Source of the DNA: Clonostachys chloroleuca
Taxonomy: Eukaryota; Ascomycota; Sordariomycetes; Hypocreales; Bionectriaceae
Reading direction: 5' to 3'
Length of the DNA: 64,000 nt
NCBI GenBank assembly: GCA_037952775.1
Contig: JBANAY010000004.1
Span: 10,230,001 to 10,294,000 of the forward strand
Position 1 is the stretch's first letter, and every line of letters begins with the position of its first letter. Both the position numbers and the translations under genes were made by a program. Positions 46,653 through 58,281 of this stretch are shown here, piece by piece. The notes beneath the pieces were generated by a model. It ran no database searches and was not told the origin of the DNA. It saw only the letters and a program-made list of their open reading frames with translations.

Positions 46653-47574
46653 TTTAGTATTATAAAAGAACTATTTAACTAGTAAGTTATAGATCTTTAT
46701 AGAGAAAGTTTACTAAATTATAATAGTTTATAGACCCTCTATATAACTATCTTTTAGTAGTATAAATAAGATAGCTTAATCTAAATCTAATAGCTATTAG
46801 ATTATAGTAGGATCTATTATAAATAGTAATAATCTAAGAACTTTAAATTAAATCTCTAAAGTTTATTTTTACTAATTAAAGTTATAAAGCTTTTATAATT
46901 TAGAGATTTTAAAGAATTTATAGATCTTTTTATTAAAATTCTTAATAATAAAGTTTTTAAAGATCTTTATTAAGAAATTAAAGCTTTAAAAGCTCTATAA
47001 ACTAGATTATTATAAAGCCTAAGTAGTTTATAAACTAATACTAATAATACTAAAAGCCTATTAACTAATACTAATAGTACTAAAGATCTACTATAACTAT
47101 AATAGATTTATAATAGCTATTAACTACTAAAGGGTTTACTATATAATAATAATAGCTTTAGTAATATTTAAATTCTAAAAGCTCTAAATAATAGTAATTC
47201 TTTTTACTATAAAGTTTAAAGAAATAGTACTAATAGTATTAAATTTAATTAATTAATTAGTTATAATAATAGTACTAGCTATTAAAATAATATCAATAGT
47301 ATTAAAAGTAATTAATTAGTTAGATATAGTAGTAATACTAGCTATTAAAATAGCTACTAAAAAAGAATAAGTTTTAATATCTTTAAAAACTAATCTCTAT
47401 ATATAGCTATCTTTATTAGTTATTTTAGATTTTCTTTAGTAAAGAAAGCTATTAAGATTTAGACTAAGATATAAAATAAAGAAACAACTTTTCTAATATA
47501 GAGTAAGAATTTTTAATTTTAAAATAGAGTTTCTTTTTTATAAAATAAAGCTTTTCTAAGCTTATAATCTTTTA
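46653..47574. repeat. AT-rich unassigned repeat
   Basis: Contains short internal direct repeats such as CTAATACTAATA(A/G)TACTAAA near 47040-47090. No recognisable coding remnant. Confidence 0.4.
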
Positions 47575-48275
47575 AAAGATTAAGATCTCTAGTATAGAGT
47601 AAACTAGCTATAGAATAAACTAGATCTAGAGTAGATAAAGTCTATAGAGTAGACTAAAGGATATTAGAGAGATTATTTAAAAAGATATAGTAGAAGGTAT
47701 AAACTCTAAGAAAGAAAATAAAGCCCTATTAGTTATAAAGTAGCTAAGAAGATAGACTATAGAGTAGATAAAAAAGTATATTAATAACTTATAGAATCTC
47801 TATCTAATAAGAAGAAAGCTCTATATTTATAAGTATTTTCAGACTATAAAAGCTCTTAAAGATAATATATTACTTTCTATAATATAAACTTATAACTATT
47901 ATAAAGTTCTTATATAGAGAGATATAAAACTATAAATATAGATATTATAATAGATATAAAGTCTATTAATATAATTACTATAGTAATTATAAGGTTTATT
48001 AAACTAAATATTAAGATTTTTATATAGTAGATATAAGATTACTAATATAAATATTATAATAGCTATTATAGTAGTTATAACTACTAATATAATTATCTTA
48101 ATAAGTAGCTATAGTAGATTAAGCTAGTAGCTTTAATAAGCTTCTAACTTTAGAAAGCTCTAAGTTAGTTTTTTTATTCTTTTTTATCCTATACTAATTA
48201 TATATTAGTTAATTAACTGATATAGAGTAATCTTAATCTACTCTATAGTTTATAGGGTAAATCTTAATATATATA
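47575..48275. mobile_element. Nested short element, copy C (about 700 bp), most mutated copy
   Basis: Starts near TTTTAAAAGATTAAGATCTC and ends near TATAGGGTAAATCTTAATA. It aligns with copies A and B through most of its length, with further G-to-A and C-to-T changes (AGGGTA often reads AGAGTA). It lies about 100 bp before the boundary with normal sequence. Confidence 0.7.
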
Positions 48276-48525
48276 GTTATATTTATCTAAGTTATTCTAT
48301 TATAATACTTCTAGTAAGAATACTTATATAATTTAATATATATCTCTTCTTTAAACCTAGTACTCTTCTAATCTGAGAAAGAAGGTATATTTAGAGCAAC
48401 CGCACTTATAACTAATCGCATCGGATTATATAAAGCCTCAGTTCTAACAATTCCTAACTATATAATTCAACAAATCCTACATGTTTACCTAGTGATTGTC
48501 TATCAAGGTCACGCTAAACCTTTAG

Positions 48526-48960
48526 CTACCGTGCAGATCGACCAGCCATTACCAGACTCTTGCTCGAGTTCAAATAGAAACAGTTATTCTCACAACCATT
48601 TTGGAGAATGTGCATAGATACAAGAGTCACTGCTCTAGGCTGTGGCGGTGGCAACATCTTTAGCATGTCATCTATGGAGCAAACAAAAGCTAGCCATGCT
48701 GCGAAACAGATCTGGAGTGCTTTCACGGTGAGGTCAGGAAAGAATTGGTTAATGGCTTTTATCTCGGCAGCGCACTTCTTCCGAAGTTCCCCGGTCGTCT
48801 CAATCTCGGGCTCCATCGAGGATCTCAATTGTGAATGGGCCGATAACACAGCTGGGGAGACAGGCAGGGCGTCCCTAGATCTTGTTGCTAGATATGGCCT
48901 CATGGAAATCAAAGATCCCTGATTCTGGTAGATCATACTAACATCTTCGATGAGTCCCAA
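48526..48960 (-). pseudogene. Terpenoid synthase-like fragment (tentative)
   Basis: The minus-strand frame of about 144 codons starts at a TTG; the first ATG is near 48933. Its middle (ELRKKCAAEIKAINQFFPDL, then TVKALQICFAAWLAFVCSID, then DMLKMLPP) resembles the region of class I terpene cyclases around the first aspartate-rich metal-binding motif, where a helix ends in DDxx(D/E). Here the motif reads DDMLK, with Lys at the last position. After it the frame soon loses similarity. The AT-rich block begins only 150 bp further on, so the C-terminal two thirds of such an enzyme, including the NSE metal motif, would be missing. A chance resemblance is possible. Confidence 0.35.
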
Positions 48961-51900
48961 TCAGGTGATCATGTCAAAACTTATGTGGGCTAATATTTCG
49001 TGCTGTTTGAGCTTAACGCAGACTTTTTTTTCGTCACTTGTGAGAAGCTGCGTGCATCACGATCGTGATCCTCAGATGTAGTCATCGTTGCGAGAGGAAT
49101 CGAGAAACTCACTCTAAGCTCGCTATTATATGGGCTCGATATTGCTTTGTTTCGACGGAGAGGATGATTTAACGGATAGATAGGGGCGTATAGACTTTGC
49201 GAGATTCGAGAGACCCCACAAGCCGATCTGCTCGGACGGGCCATCTCGCTGGCCCATTCAGCCAGGACAAGCTAGGCAGTAGGCTGTGGTTTGCCAAGCC
49301 TGCGGATGGTACATTACACGGTAAGACTACTCTGCCCACGTATTGGGTCGCAATCAATGCCAATAGCTCACCCTTACCAGGTGGTATGCATGTGGGAAAT
49401 ATGCAGATTCATGTTGTTGGCGAAATGTGAGTGGCTGAAACGTGGCCGAAGACGAGATTCAAAAGTTGCGACGTCAAATCCTGAACACAGATTGCGACTT
49501 CATCCTCCAATGAGCTTCTCTTAGTATCACATGTGACCGGACCCTATCATGTTTCCTGTTCGTCGTCAGAGGTCTAGTCGTAAAATTATGCAGTAAGCTG
49601 TATGCTTTCATGTGAGGTCGATTTTCGGCTCTTTTGTTTTTTCTTTTTACACTCTTAAACCTGTTTGAATGTCATCTACCTTCCCCGTGACCTCCGTCAG
49701 GCACTGTTCTACACTTGACAACTGCTTGCAGATCAAGGCTCCGACAGGCTTCATCTCGATTGGCCAAAAAGCCTCCAAATAAAGCAGGAAAATGGTTTCC
49801 GAATCAAGTGAGCCAAATGGGCCCCATCATCTCCACAAATCCAATACATGCAAGGTTGGTAACGACTGTAGACACGACAACCGCCTTCTTAGCTGCATGT
49901 GTAGCCGTTTGCGATCAAACGATAACGGTGATGACGCTGTTGCCTAACAAGAGGAGCGTGTAGACGAGACATCAGATTAGAGTAGGAGATCGCCGTAAGT
50001 TCGCTTCCAATACTGCCGTTACAACCAATGCTACCATTATTTACAGCACTACCACCACTTACATCATTACTATCAATCGCAGAAGGCCACGTGTCGATGT
50101 GCGCCTTGTTGTCAGCTAATTAGAGTCCGTGACGCGCGATTGTGACTCATTCCGCTCGATAGCCAAGCTCACACATGTTTCAAAGGATTGAGTGCAGCTG
50201 GCGACGTAAGTTGATGCTCAATACAAGCTACACAACATTAAACCCTCTACTGACTCGAATTTTTGCCGCTCCATAAATGTGATCCGCGGGTTGTGTCGCT
50301 CCATTAGATGTTGAGTAGACTGGGTAGATCCCCCAATATGTGCGTAAATAACGTGATACAGGCCATTGGTCGAGTAATTAATCCGTGAGAGTTGATGCCA
50401 ACTTCTTTCGGAATACTCCAATGTAACTCCCTGCTCCTCATAATACTATCTTCTTTTAGTCAGTATTTCAATCTTTACATCCGCGGCTAAATCATCTAGG
50501 GCTAAGTTTTAGCTAGGTATTAGCTAACAAAAACTACCAATAGTTATTGAGATGTAACATGTCTAGGAGGATAGATGGGCAAGTGGGTGACAAAACAGAT
50601 AAGACACCAAACCAGTACCTCAAGCGCCCATAACGAAAGAGCCTCTATATTTAGTCCGTCATATTTCTAGCCCAAACCCTCGTAAATAAAAAATAAAAAG
50701 ATTATACGATTCAACGGCTATAAAATATATCTATATATTTTTTTATAAAGTCTGAGTATTTCTAGCTGCGGTAAACAGCTGGGAAGAAGACCTAAGAATT
50801 TGGTATCTCATCTGTTCTGTCACCACTCGATGGGTTTTCCGCGATCGGGTAATATCATTTAGAGACTATTGCAGGAGCCTGGGGTTCCTGTTTTGACCGA
50901 GGTTACATCGTTCGGGACGGGACGCGCACATCTGGAGGTAACATGCAAAATGCGGTAGCCAGTGCGGTAATGATAGATGCGGGTGTTTCTAGGAAAGGTC
51001 AGTAGTGGCTGGGAGACTGCTACATTTACGACGCTAGGATACTAGCACACATACATCCGGCCGGGCCGGCGCTACCTTATCAAATTAGTCTACCAACCGA
51101 AATGAAACCTTTGGTCCTAAAGAACTCAACATTTCTCTATCACCGATTACCGATTGAAATTATGCCGCCCGCAAAGGGTATATTCCGGCAGTTGGACGTG
51201 GCAAGCTATCTGTTGTCTTTTAGATTGTGTCCTACAGTTACAGTCCTCGCAACAAGTCTAGACATGCTGAAGCCATGAATATAAAGGGCGTACTGCAGAT
51301 TCGCCACCTTTATCCTGGAGGTTAATCGAGCTTTCGGGTGGATTTGTACGTCAAGTCGATAGTGGGGGTCTCAATCGCCAGAGGGATATCCGGCGAGGCT
51401 CGGGCCGAATTGCAAACATTGTAACCCTGCGGCAATGGATTAGGCCATCAACAAAGGTGGGAGTCTTGGCGGCCGCTCATGGATAGGACTGTCCTACTTC
51501 GGCCCATCCGTAGTACCGGACCCTAGCTATGTCGATAAAGGAATTTCAGGTATAAGCAGAAAACGTCATCACAGCGTGATTAATTGAACAACGCAACGCC
51601 AAGCTTACTGATTTCGGCAAAGCAAGATACAAAGAAATGTCACTTGGTGGCCTTATCACAGCCAGAACAAGTAGAAATTCAGAAAGGCCCGTCAGCTGAA
51701 AGTTTAACTAGTCACATGCTTGTTCCAGGATCCTATGTCTGAGATTCGATTGGCTCAGGGAATTGGAATGTCGCCGTCCGCCTATATGTATGACCCACTA
51801 CATTGGGCAAGTTGAGGGGAAATCTGGAACTATTACGATGACGGCTTGCTTGGTTGTGCTATGATCACCCGATCTAGCCCATTTAGAGAGCGGGGAACAG

Positions 51901-51986
51901 AGTAAAGTGAAGCTGTCTTTGTCCCTGGAGGAGTCGTAGATCCCAAATGACGCATTGTATAACTACACCCCTTTCCCCTTTTCCCT

Positions 51987-52017
51987 AATACCGTGAAATT
52001 AATCTCAACACGGTATT
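51987..52017. promoter_or_regulatory. Perfect inverted repeat upstream of the P450
   Basis: AATACCGTG (51987-51995) and CACGGTATT (52009-52017) are perfect 9-bp inverted arms with a 13-bp spacer, 64 bp before ATG 52081. They could be a dyad site for a dimeric regulator (Zn2Cys6 proteins often bind CGG/CCG dyads) or a hairpin in the leader. A GTATAAC at about 51956-51962 may be the TATA element. Confidence 0.6.
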
Positions 52018-52080
52018 GAGAACTTTGAGAACCGGAAATATCATTTCGTCTTGTTTGTATCTTGCAAAATCACGAGCTAC

Positions 52081-53801
52081 ATGATGCTGTCGGTCTCTTT
52101 TGCTCTTTTAGGGGTTGTCCTGTTCTTTTTTTATCTTTGGTGGGATGCCCGCAGCGATCTCCCGCCCGGTCCGAGACCACTCCCTATCGTGGGTAATATC
52201 AGAGACCTGCCAACGGGGGAAACGCCGGAATACCAGCACTGGCTCGAATTTAAGAACCTGTACGGCCCTATTAGCCACGTATCTATCCTTGGCCAACCCC
52301 TAATCATAATTCACGACCGTCATGCCGCACATCAGTTGCTGGAGAAAACCTCGACAAGAACCTCAGGAAGGCCGCGTATGCACTTCGGGGCTGATCTATG
52401 TGGATACGGGACGCTTTTGAGCTTTCAACAATACAACAAAACGTTTCGGCAGCATCGAAAGTTGGTGCACCAGCAGCTTGGTACGAAAGCAGCGGCAGCG
52501 CGATTTCGAGATATCCAAGACGTGGAATCGCGTCGGTTTCTCTTCCGAATTCTGGAAACCCCAGAAGACTTGATGAAACACGTCAAGACGTAGGCCTAAC
52601 AACACCCCGAAGTCATTGCAGTTGGCCTATAAGGGTCGGTTTAGTTGCCAAAGATCTTTGCTAATCCAATTAATCTAGTGAGGCAAGCGCTGTTATCCTT
52701 CAAATAATTTATGGATACTCAGTTGAACCGCGCAAAGCGGATCCTTTGACCCTTCTAATAGAGCGCATGATGCTTGGAATATCTCTTGCGTTTGTCCCTC
52801 TAACCTGGCCGGTCGATACTTTACCGATTCTTAAGTATTTTCCAGAATTTCTTCCGGGAATGTCGTTCAAAAAAAGAGCAAGGGAATGGAAAGATATCAC
52901 ACAGATGGTGATTGACGTTCCCTATGAATTCGTTCGCCAAAAGATGTCAATGCGTACTCACCGGCCATCTTATGTATCTTCACTCGTTGAACAACATGAC
53001 CGCGGTGATGGAAACGACAAACTAGATGGGGACAAAGAGAACGCCATCAAGAGTACAGCCGCAATAATGTACGCCGGAGGAGCCGATACAACTGTGTCAT
53101 CCGTCTGTGGTTTTGTTCTGGCCATGCTGTTCTTCCCAGCTGTTCAAAAGAAGGCACAGGAGGAGCTCGATACTGTCGTCGGATCTGATAGGCTCCCGCA
53201 TCTTGGAGATCGTGACAGTCTTCCGTACGTTAATGCTTTGGTGAAGGAAACACTCAGATGGCTCCCTGTCACGCCAATGGGAGTACCTCATACAGCCGAC
53301 GAGGATATCAGTTACGGAGAATTTCACATTCCAAAGGGAGCACAACTACTACCTGCTATATGGTGGTTCTTGCATGATCCGCAGACCTATTCAGAACCAT
53401 CTTCCTTTGACCCGGACAGGTATCTGGAACCTCGGAATGAGCCAGACCCTGCAACCGAAGCATTCGGGTACGGCCGCAGAGTTTGTCCAGGGCGGTTCCT
53501 AGCGGACGAGAGCCTTTTCATCACTATCTCACGTGTCTTAGCCGCGTTTGACATAAGGAAGGCTCTTGATGGCCAGGGCATTGAGATTGAACCGAAGATA
53601 AGGATCACACCAGGCATAATCGGCCATATACATGACTTTCCTTATAGTATTAAGCCAAGGAATCGTAAATATGTGGATCTAATCAGATCTGTTGAGGCAG
53701 AGCACCCGTGGGAGGAGAGTGATGCCAATCTCTTGCAAGAAGATTTCGCTCTGGCATGGCTAAAAGATGAAACAGGAAGCTCAGGGAGGATTAAAGTATA
53801 A
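52081..53801 (+). CDS. Cytochrome P450 monooxygenase, intact, two exons
   Basis: Exons 52081-52589 and 52679-53801 join in phase across an 89-bp intron (GTAGGC..TTGCTAATCC..AATCTAG), giving 543 residues, a normal length. The N-terminal residues 1-21 form a membrane anchor, followed by the proline hinge PPGPRPLPIVGN. The helix I motif AGGADTT is near residue 301, ETLR (ExxR) near 359, FDPDRYLE near 406, and the heme loop FGYGRRVCPGRF near 431 with the ligand Cys. All essential residues are present. Style and motifs fit the fungal family often labelled 'O-methylsterigmatocystin oxidoreductase-like', a label that does not predict the substrate. It would act at the ER with a P450 reductase. The gene shows no stop codons or transition bias although it lies between RIP-mutated blocks, as expected for single-copy DNA. 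ATG 52084 is an alternative start. Confidence 0.9.
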
Positions 53802-54299
53802 GATTTAGGGTTTATTAAACAGAGAGGAAGTAGTACTTTTCGCTATAGGACTCATAACACCCCCCACCCCCCAAAAGTGGCCCTAGTACAGGTTTCCAAA
53901 TCTTTCAATCATGTATAGGGCAACGCGCGGTTGCTAAGTCACAGTGCTATAATCTAGACGGATGTAATGGAATGCTCCCGAGCTATAGACAAAACGTAGC
54001 CGTCAGTAGTCTTTAGTGGTAAGTCGAGTGGGGAGGAAGTGGTTCGGGGGTAGAGGTGGCCCACTCAATTTGGCCCGCGCAGCTACCCGAAGTCGCACAC
54101 ACTATAACAAAAATATTAACAAAAGCTTCAATTCGCGTTTGATCAGCAAAATGACCATATATTCGGAATAAAAAATTAATTCTGCGATCAATGATGCATT
54201 TACCGGCTTATCTACACTCGTTGCCGCGAAGAAATAGGCAATTCCGCGTACAACGCTTAGACGACGAATGCAAGATAGCCTGACACGCGCCAAAGCGCA

Positions 54300-55214
54300 T
54301 CAATACTAACGGTGCCTTTCAAAGGCGGAAAAAGAGAGGATCAGAAGGTAGATCATATCTCAAGAATTACTAGGATACGCCGCTACGCATAGATAGCTTC
54401 GATATATCGCTTCTCAGATCCTCCAAGGTCAGAAGGCCCTCGAGCCTCTCAGCAGGTCTTAGCACAACTAGTTGCTCAGCCGTCAAGTGGGTTGAGGAGT
54501 CAAAATAAGGAGAGTGACTTCAGCTAGAGTCAACAGAATCACTCCTGAGAATATTAACGGGTTACTTAATAACTGTAACTCGGTCTCTCGGATAAAACCA
54601 GAGAATACGTACAACGCCGACGAGGCCGGCATTATAGAGGGATACGGTCTTAACAGCCTCGTTATCGGCTCCGATGAAGGAAGCCGTAAGTTTATGATTC
54701 TCAAAGGAACCCAAAAAAGGGCTTGGGTAATGCTTATTGAGTATATTTCCACTATTAGAGAGTCGCTGACACCTTGTATTATGTTCAAGGGTAAATCAGT
54801 CCAATAACAATAGTTCAAAGATAACTTTAATGAGAACTGGCTCTTTGCAACATCGCAAAATGGGTGGATTAGCAACGCCCTCGCCATTGAGTGGCTTCAA
54901 CGAGTGTTTATTCCGAAACTACTCCTACTAATCCCTCCAAGGCTCGGCTACTGATAGTTGACGGTTACAGCTCACACGCAACACCTGAATTTATATGGGA
55001 ATGCTTCCAAAATAACATATGCCTTCTTTTCTTACCTACACACACTTCGCACATCTTACAGCCACTCGATTTAGGTATGTTTTCCACACCAAAGTCAGCT
55101 TATCGAAGACATATCGAGAGGCTTGATAAAATGGTCGATTCAACTGCAATTGGAAAGGCCAACTTCCTCCAATGCTACGCCAAAGCACGTAAAGAGTCTC
55201 TCATTGGAGAGTAG
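54300..55214 (+). pseudogene. pogo/Fot1-type DDE transposase pseudogene
   Basis: Two frames carry DDE_1 features. In 54514-54807: SARVNRITPENINGLLNNC, then NTYNADEAGIIEGYG, where DE is the first catalytic acidic site of the family. In 54891-55214: ARLLIVDGYSSHATPEFIWE with the second aspartate, then LLFLPTHTSHILQPLDLGMF, the family's most conserved stretch. Between them are two nonsense codons close together (TAA at 54805, TAG six bases later) of the kind made by C-to-T or G-to-A, and a single-base frame change near 54910-54930. Upstream, 54300-54510 is a decayed N-terminal part with stops. The downstream end after 55214 is missing or decayed. No terminal inverted repeats were identified. The element is clearly inactive. 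Confidence 0.8.
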
Positions 55215-55229
55215 TTTGAACCCTAGGGC

Positions 55230-55433
55230 ATGCCTATTGTCAGTCTATACGGTTCTGACTTGTAGCCATCAACAACGTTTGTGGTATATCTTTCCCGTAA
55301 GGAGTTTGCGATCCACCGCGCTATTTTTCTCATCCACCCGTCTCTTTCGTAAGCTGTGAAGGAGACGTTTATATAACACATTGTCGAAGGCCTCGGAGAC
55401 ACCGAGAAGAAGCGGCACGGTCTCAAAACTTAG
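55230..55433 (+). pseudogene. BTB/POZ-like reading-frame remnant
   Basis: Reading from ATG 55230, the frame gives SLYGSDL, a stop, then TTFVVYLSRKEFAIHRAIFL, further residues, another stop, AVKETFI, and another stop. This resembles the start of fungal BTB/POZ proteins (SD..., F.V....F.VHR.I.. and a following helix), with three nonsense codons. The resemblance is short, so confidence is limited. It lies directly after the transposase remnant. Confidence 0.35.
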
Positions 55434-55880
55434 TGTTGGCATACTTGTTTTGCGAGATTGTGATTGTTTCTAGGTCGTTTAATGCATGGCTATAACATGT
55501 AGTAGCTGGGTATCTAAGAACTCTATCAATAATTGTATGAAGGTGTTTTTTCTATGTAGTATATGCCATTGATAGAAAGGCGATCTTGAAAAGAAGTATG
55601 GTGTGGGCCTCTTGGCTGGTAATTGTTCCTTCAGTGGGCGTTGAGATACAGGGTAGGGGTAAGATGATCGTTAGAGAAGTCGTGCACGCAGACCAGGTGT
55701 TATAACGCCGGGTGAACGCCCGCATAGGGGCATAATCTCATTCTCGGTCTCCTGAGTATAAGTAACACCAGCGTGCTGACCTGCATCTGGACTTATCATC
55801 AGGTTAAACCTCGGGTCGATCAGTCTATAATACCTACCTAGGAAACTACAGCTTACCTCTTCAAGTAATACTTAAAATTA
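55434..55880. other. Flank up to the second AT-rich boundary
   Basis: Mixed composition, no gene seen. The GC-to-AT shift occurs over about 55860-56000 and is less abrupt than at 25.7 kb. Confidence 0.5.
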
Positions 55881-57234
55881 GATATATACTATTAATACTA
55901 ATACTGATTTTCCAGCTAGCGGAATATATATAGCGGACAGGGGACCGAAAGCTGATCTGGGGGATCTGGCTGTATTTAGAGGAAATTACCGAGCTACTAA
56001 TATACTTAGAGAATACTAAAAATAACCTCAGCTAGTATATTATCTATAAGCTCTAGGGATAGGAACAGGTCTAAGCTTTCTAAATCTAGCTACTAACTAA
56101 GCCTTAAAGTAATATAACTAGGTAGAGATAAGTTAGAAAATAGTACTTAATCCTATAATACTATATTTAACCTCTAAAGATAAGATATATATATAGTAAG
56201 CTTATTCTATATCTATAATATTTAAGTAAATAATAAGTAATTACTAGTAGTTTAGAATTTCTATAATTTAATAGTAATTAAAAGTCTAATTTAATTTTTA
56301 TATAATAGAAAAGTAGTTTTATACTAGTTTTTAAAAGAACTAGTTAATATTATAAGTAGTAATTTATATCTTAATAAAATAGAGTATAAATTAGGTATAT
56401 AATTATTAGCTATTAGAGTTCTCCAGCTAGTAGATATCTATATAATAAAACCTATAAGTAGTATAATATCTATATAACTATAATATAAATACTATAGGTA
56501 CTATTAAAGTTAGGGATTTATACTACTGTTTTCTAACTAAAGTTATAATTATCAGAACTATAGATCAGTACTTATATTTAATTAATATATTAGTAACAGA
56601 ACTATTATACTACTATTAATATTACTAGAGAGATAGATATTAAGTAATACCTAAAGTTCGATAATATACTATATAGAGTAAGTACTAATACTAATATCCT
56701 TATCCAGACTAAGATAGGTATTATAGGAGATCTAATATTAAATCTCGCTAAGTTACAGGTTTTAATTAACTAGATCCTGGGTATATCTTCTAAAGTTCTT
56801 CCCTCTAGTTAATATACCTATATATCTAGTAATATTAAATTAGATATAGAGCAGATATATATATTTTTTTTTAGTAAAGTAAATTAAATTAAAAGTTAAA
56901 GAGTTAAAGTTTTAGAAAAAGTATTATATATACTAGTTTATTATATATACTAATAGATTATATTATTAGATATAGAAATAATTTAAAATAAGGTTAATTA
57001 AATAGTACTTAGAATTATAATAAATTAGTTAATTACTATTATAGAATATTTAAAGAAAAATATAATAAGCTTTTTTAGAAAGATTAAAATAAATAAAATT
57101 TATTTTATAATTAATTAAAAAATATATTAGTTTAATTTAATTTATATAATTATTATTAAGCTATTTTTCTATAGTTTATTATTTAAAAGTAAATATTTTA
57201 ATATTATAATAAATATAATAATATATATATTTAG

Positions 57235-57860
57235 TTATTATATAGTATAACTAATTATATATAAATAAGTATTAGATTAATATTAAATTTATATTATTTC
57301 TAATAAAAATATTCTATAGCTATATATATACTATATTTATAGAGATAAAATAATTAATAATTTTAAATAACTAGCTTTTCTTATTTCTAAATATATATAA
57401 TTTTAGATTAAATTAAAATAAACTCTAATATACTCTAATCTAATATAAATAATACCCTAATCTAAATATAATTAAAAAAAATATAAAGTTTAAATAATTA
57501 ATTTTTAAGAACTATCTTTACTCTAATTATCTTAATATAATATATAATATATTAAAACTATAAGTTATATATTAGACTATAATAGGCTTATATAAGAGAA
57601 TAGCTATTCTTAAGATATAGTATTTACTTAAGCTTATCTTAATCCTCTATAAGTTCTTATAATAGTAGTTATAGGTAGTAAGCTATATAAAGTAATAGAT
57701 TAAGTAGATATAGCTATTAGATCTATAATATTAAAAATAGCTTTATTACTATAAATAGATTCTTAACTAATTAGAGGGATATATTATAAATATATTTAGT
57801 AAATAGTTATATTAGATTATTTTAGATAATTATTATTATTACTTTAAGAGCTTTATTAGA
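57235..57860. repeat. Inverted partner of the 34.6-35.3 kb repeat
   Basis: The reverse complement aligns with 34640-35280; both are degraded. Orientation and flanks differ, so this is a dispersed repeat and not a large palindrome. Confidence 0.65.
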
Positions 57861-58136
57861 AATATTAATTAAACTTTAAGAGATTAGAATATTTATATTA
57901 GATATTATAACTATTTAAGATATCTAGTAATTAATTAATTAAGTAATTAATAGTAAAATATAATTAATTAATTAATTATAATAAGTTTTAAATTAGAAAG
58001 GAAATATAGTTATTATTATTAGATAATAAGCTTTCTCTTTTAAGAGCTATAGCTATAATCAGATTATTTATATATCTGGCTATATAAATACTTTCTATTA
58101 TTAGAATTTTTATAAGATTAATATCTATACCTAAGC

Positions 58137-58281
58137 TAAAAGTATAATATTTTAACTTTATCTTATAATATTAAAAATTCAGATATAGACTACTAATTAT
58201 ATTCTTAAAAAATATATATTAGATTATATATTACCTGATCTTAGAATATATCTTTATTTATAATAAAACTAATAAAAAATA
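58137..58281 (+). repeat. 147-bp repeat, decayed copy
   Basis: Aligns without gaps with 59720-59866. At every difference I checked, this copy has T for C or A for G. Confidence 0.85.

Larger units (their letters stand above)
25746..48370. repeat. AT-rich, RIP-degraded repeat block (heterochromatin-like)
   Basis: 22.6 kb of very high A/T content. No open frame of 60 codons or more exists on either strand, although the DNA is largely former coding sequence. Recognisable parts are two gypsy-type retrotransposons, LTR-gag fragments and three copies of a shorter element. Paired copies differ mainly by C/T and G/A changes, the pattern left by RIP, the fungal process that mutates duplicated DNA in the sexual cycle. 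Blocks like this usually carry H3K9 methylation and can be part of a centromere; that is inference here. Parts I cannot assign are 25746-26665, 34506-34640, 35813-38626 and 46653-47574. Confidence 0.9.
48371..55880. other. Island of normal base composition between AT-rich blocks
   Basis: 7.5 kb with ordinary G+C content, sharply bounded by AT-rich repeats on both sides. It contains one intact gene and several gene fragments, listed separately. Stretches with nothing recognisable are about 48961-51950 and 53802-54300; small frames occur there (for example 49715-49963 and 50218-50421) without domains. Confidence 0.8.

Noticed and set aside
25746..48370. Possibility that the AT-rich block is mitochondrial DNA or a sequencing artefact
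   Set aside because: It contains paired LTRs, gypsy reverse transcriptase and Gag motifs with directional transitions, and nested insertions. It has no mitochondrial genes or tRNAs and is flanked by nuclear-type genes.
52081..52745. Cytochrome P450 seemed broken into two frames by a stop at about 52591
   Set aside because: An 89-bp GT..AG intron with a GCTAAT branch joins the two halves in phase and restores family-like sequence across the junction, so the gene is intact.
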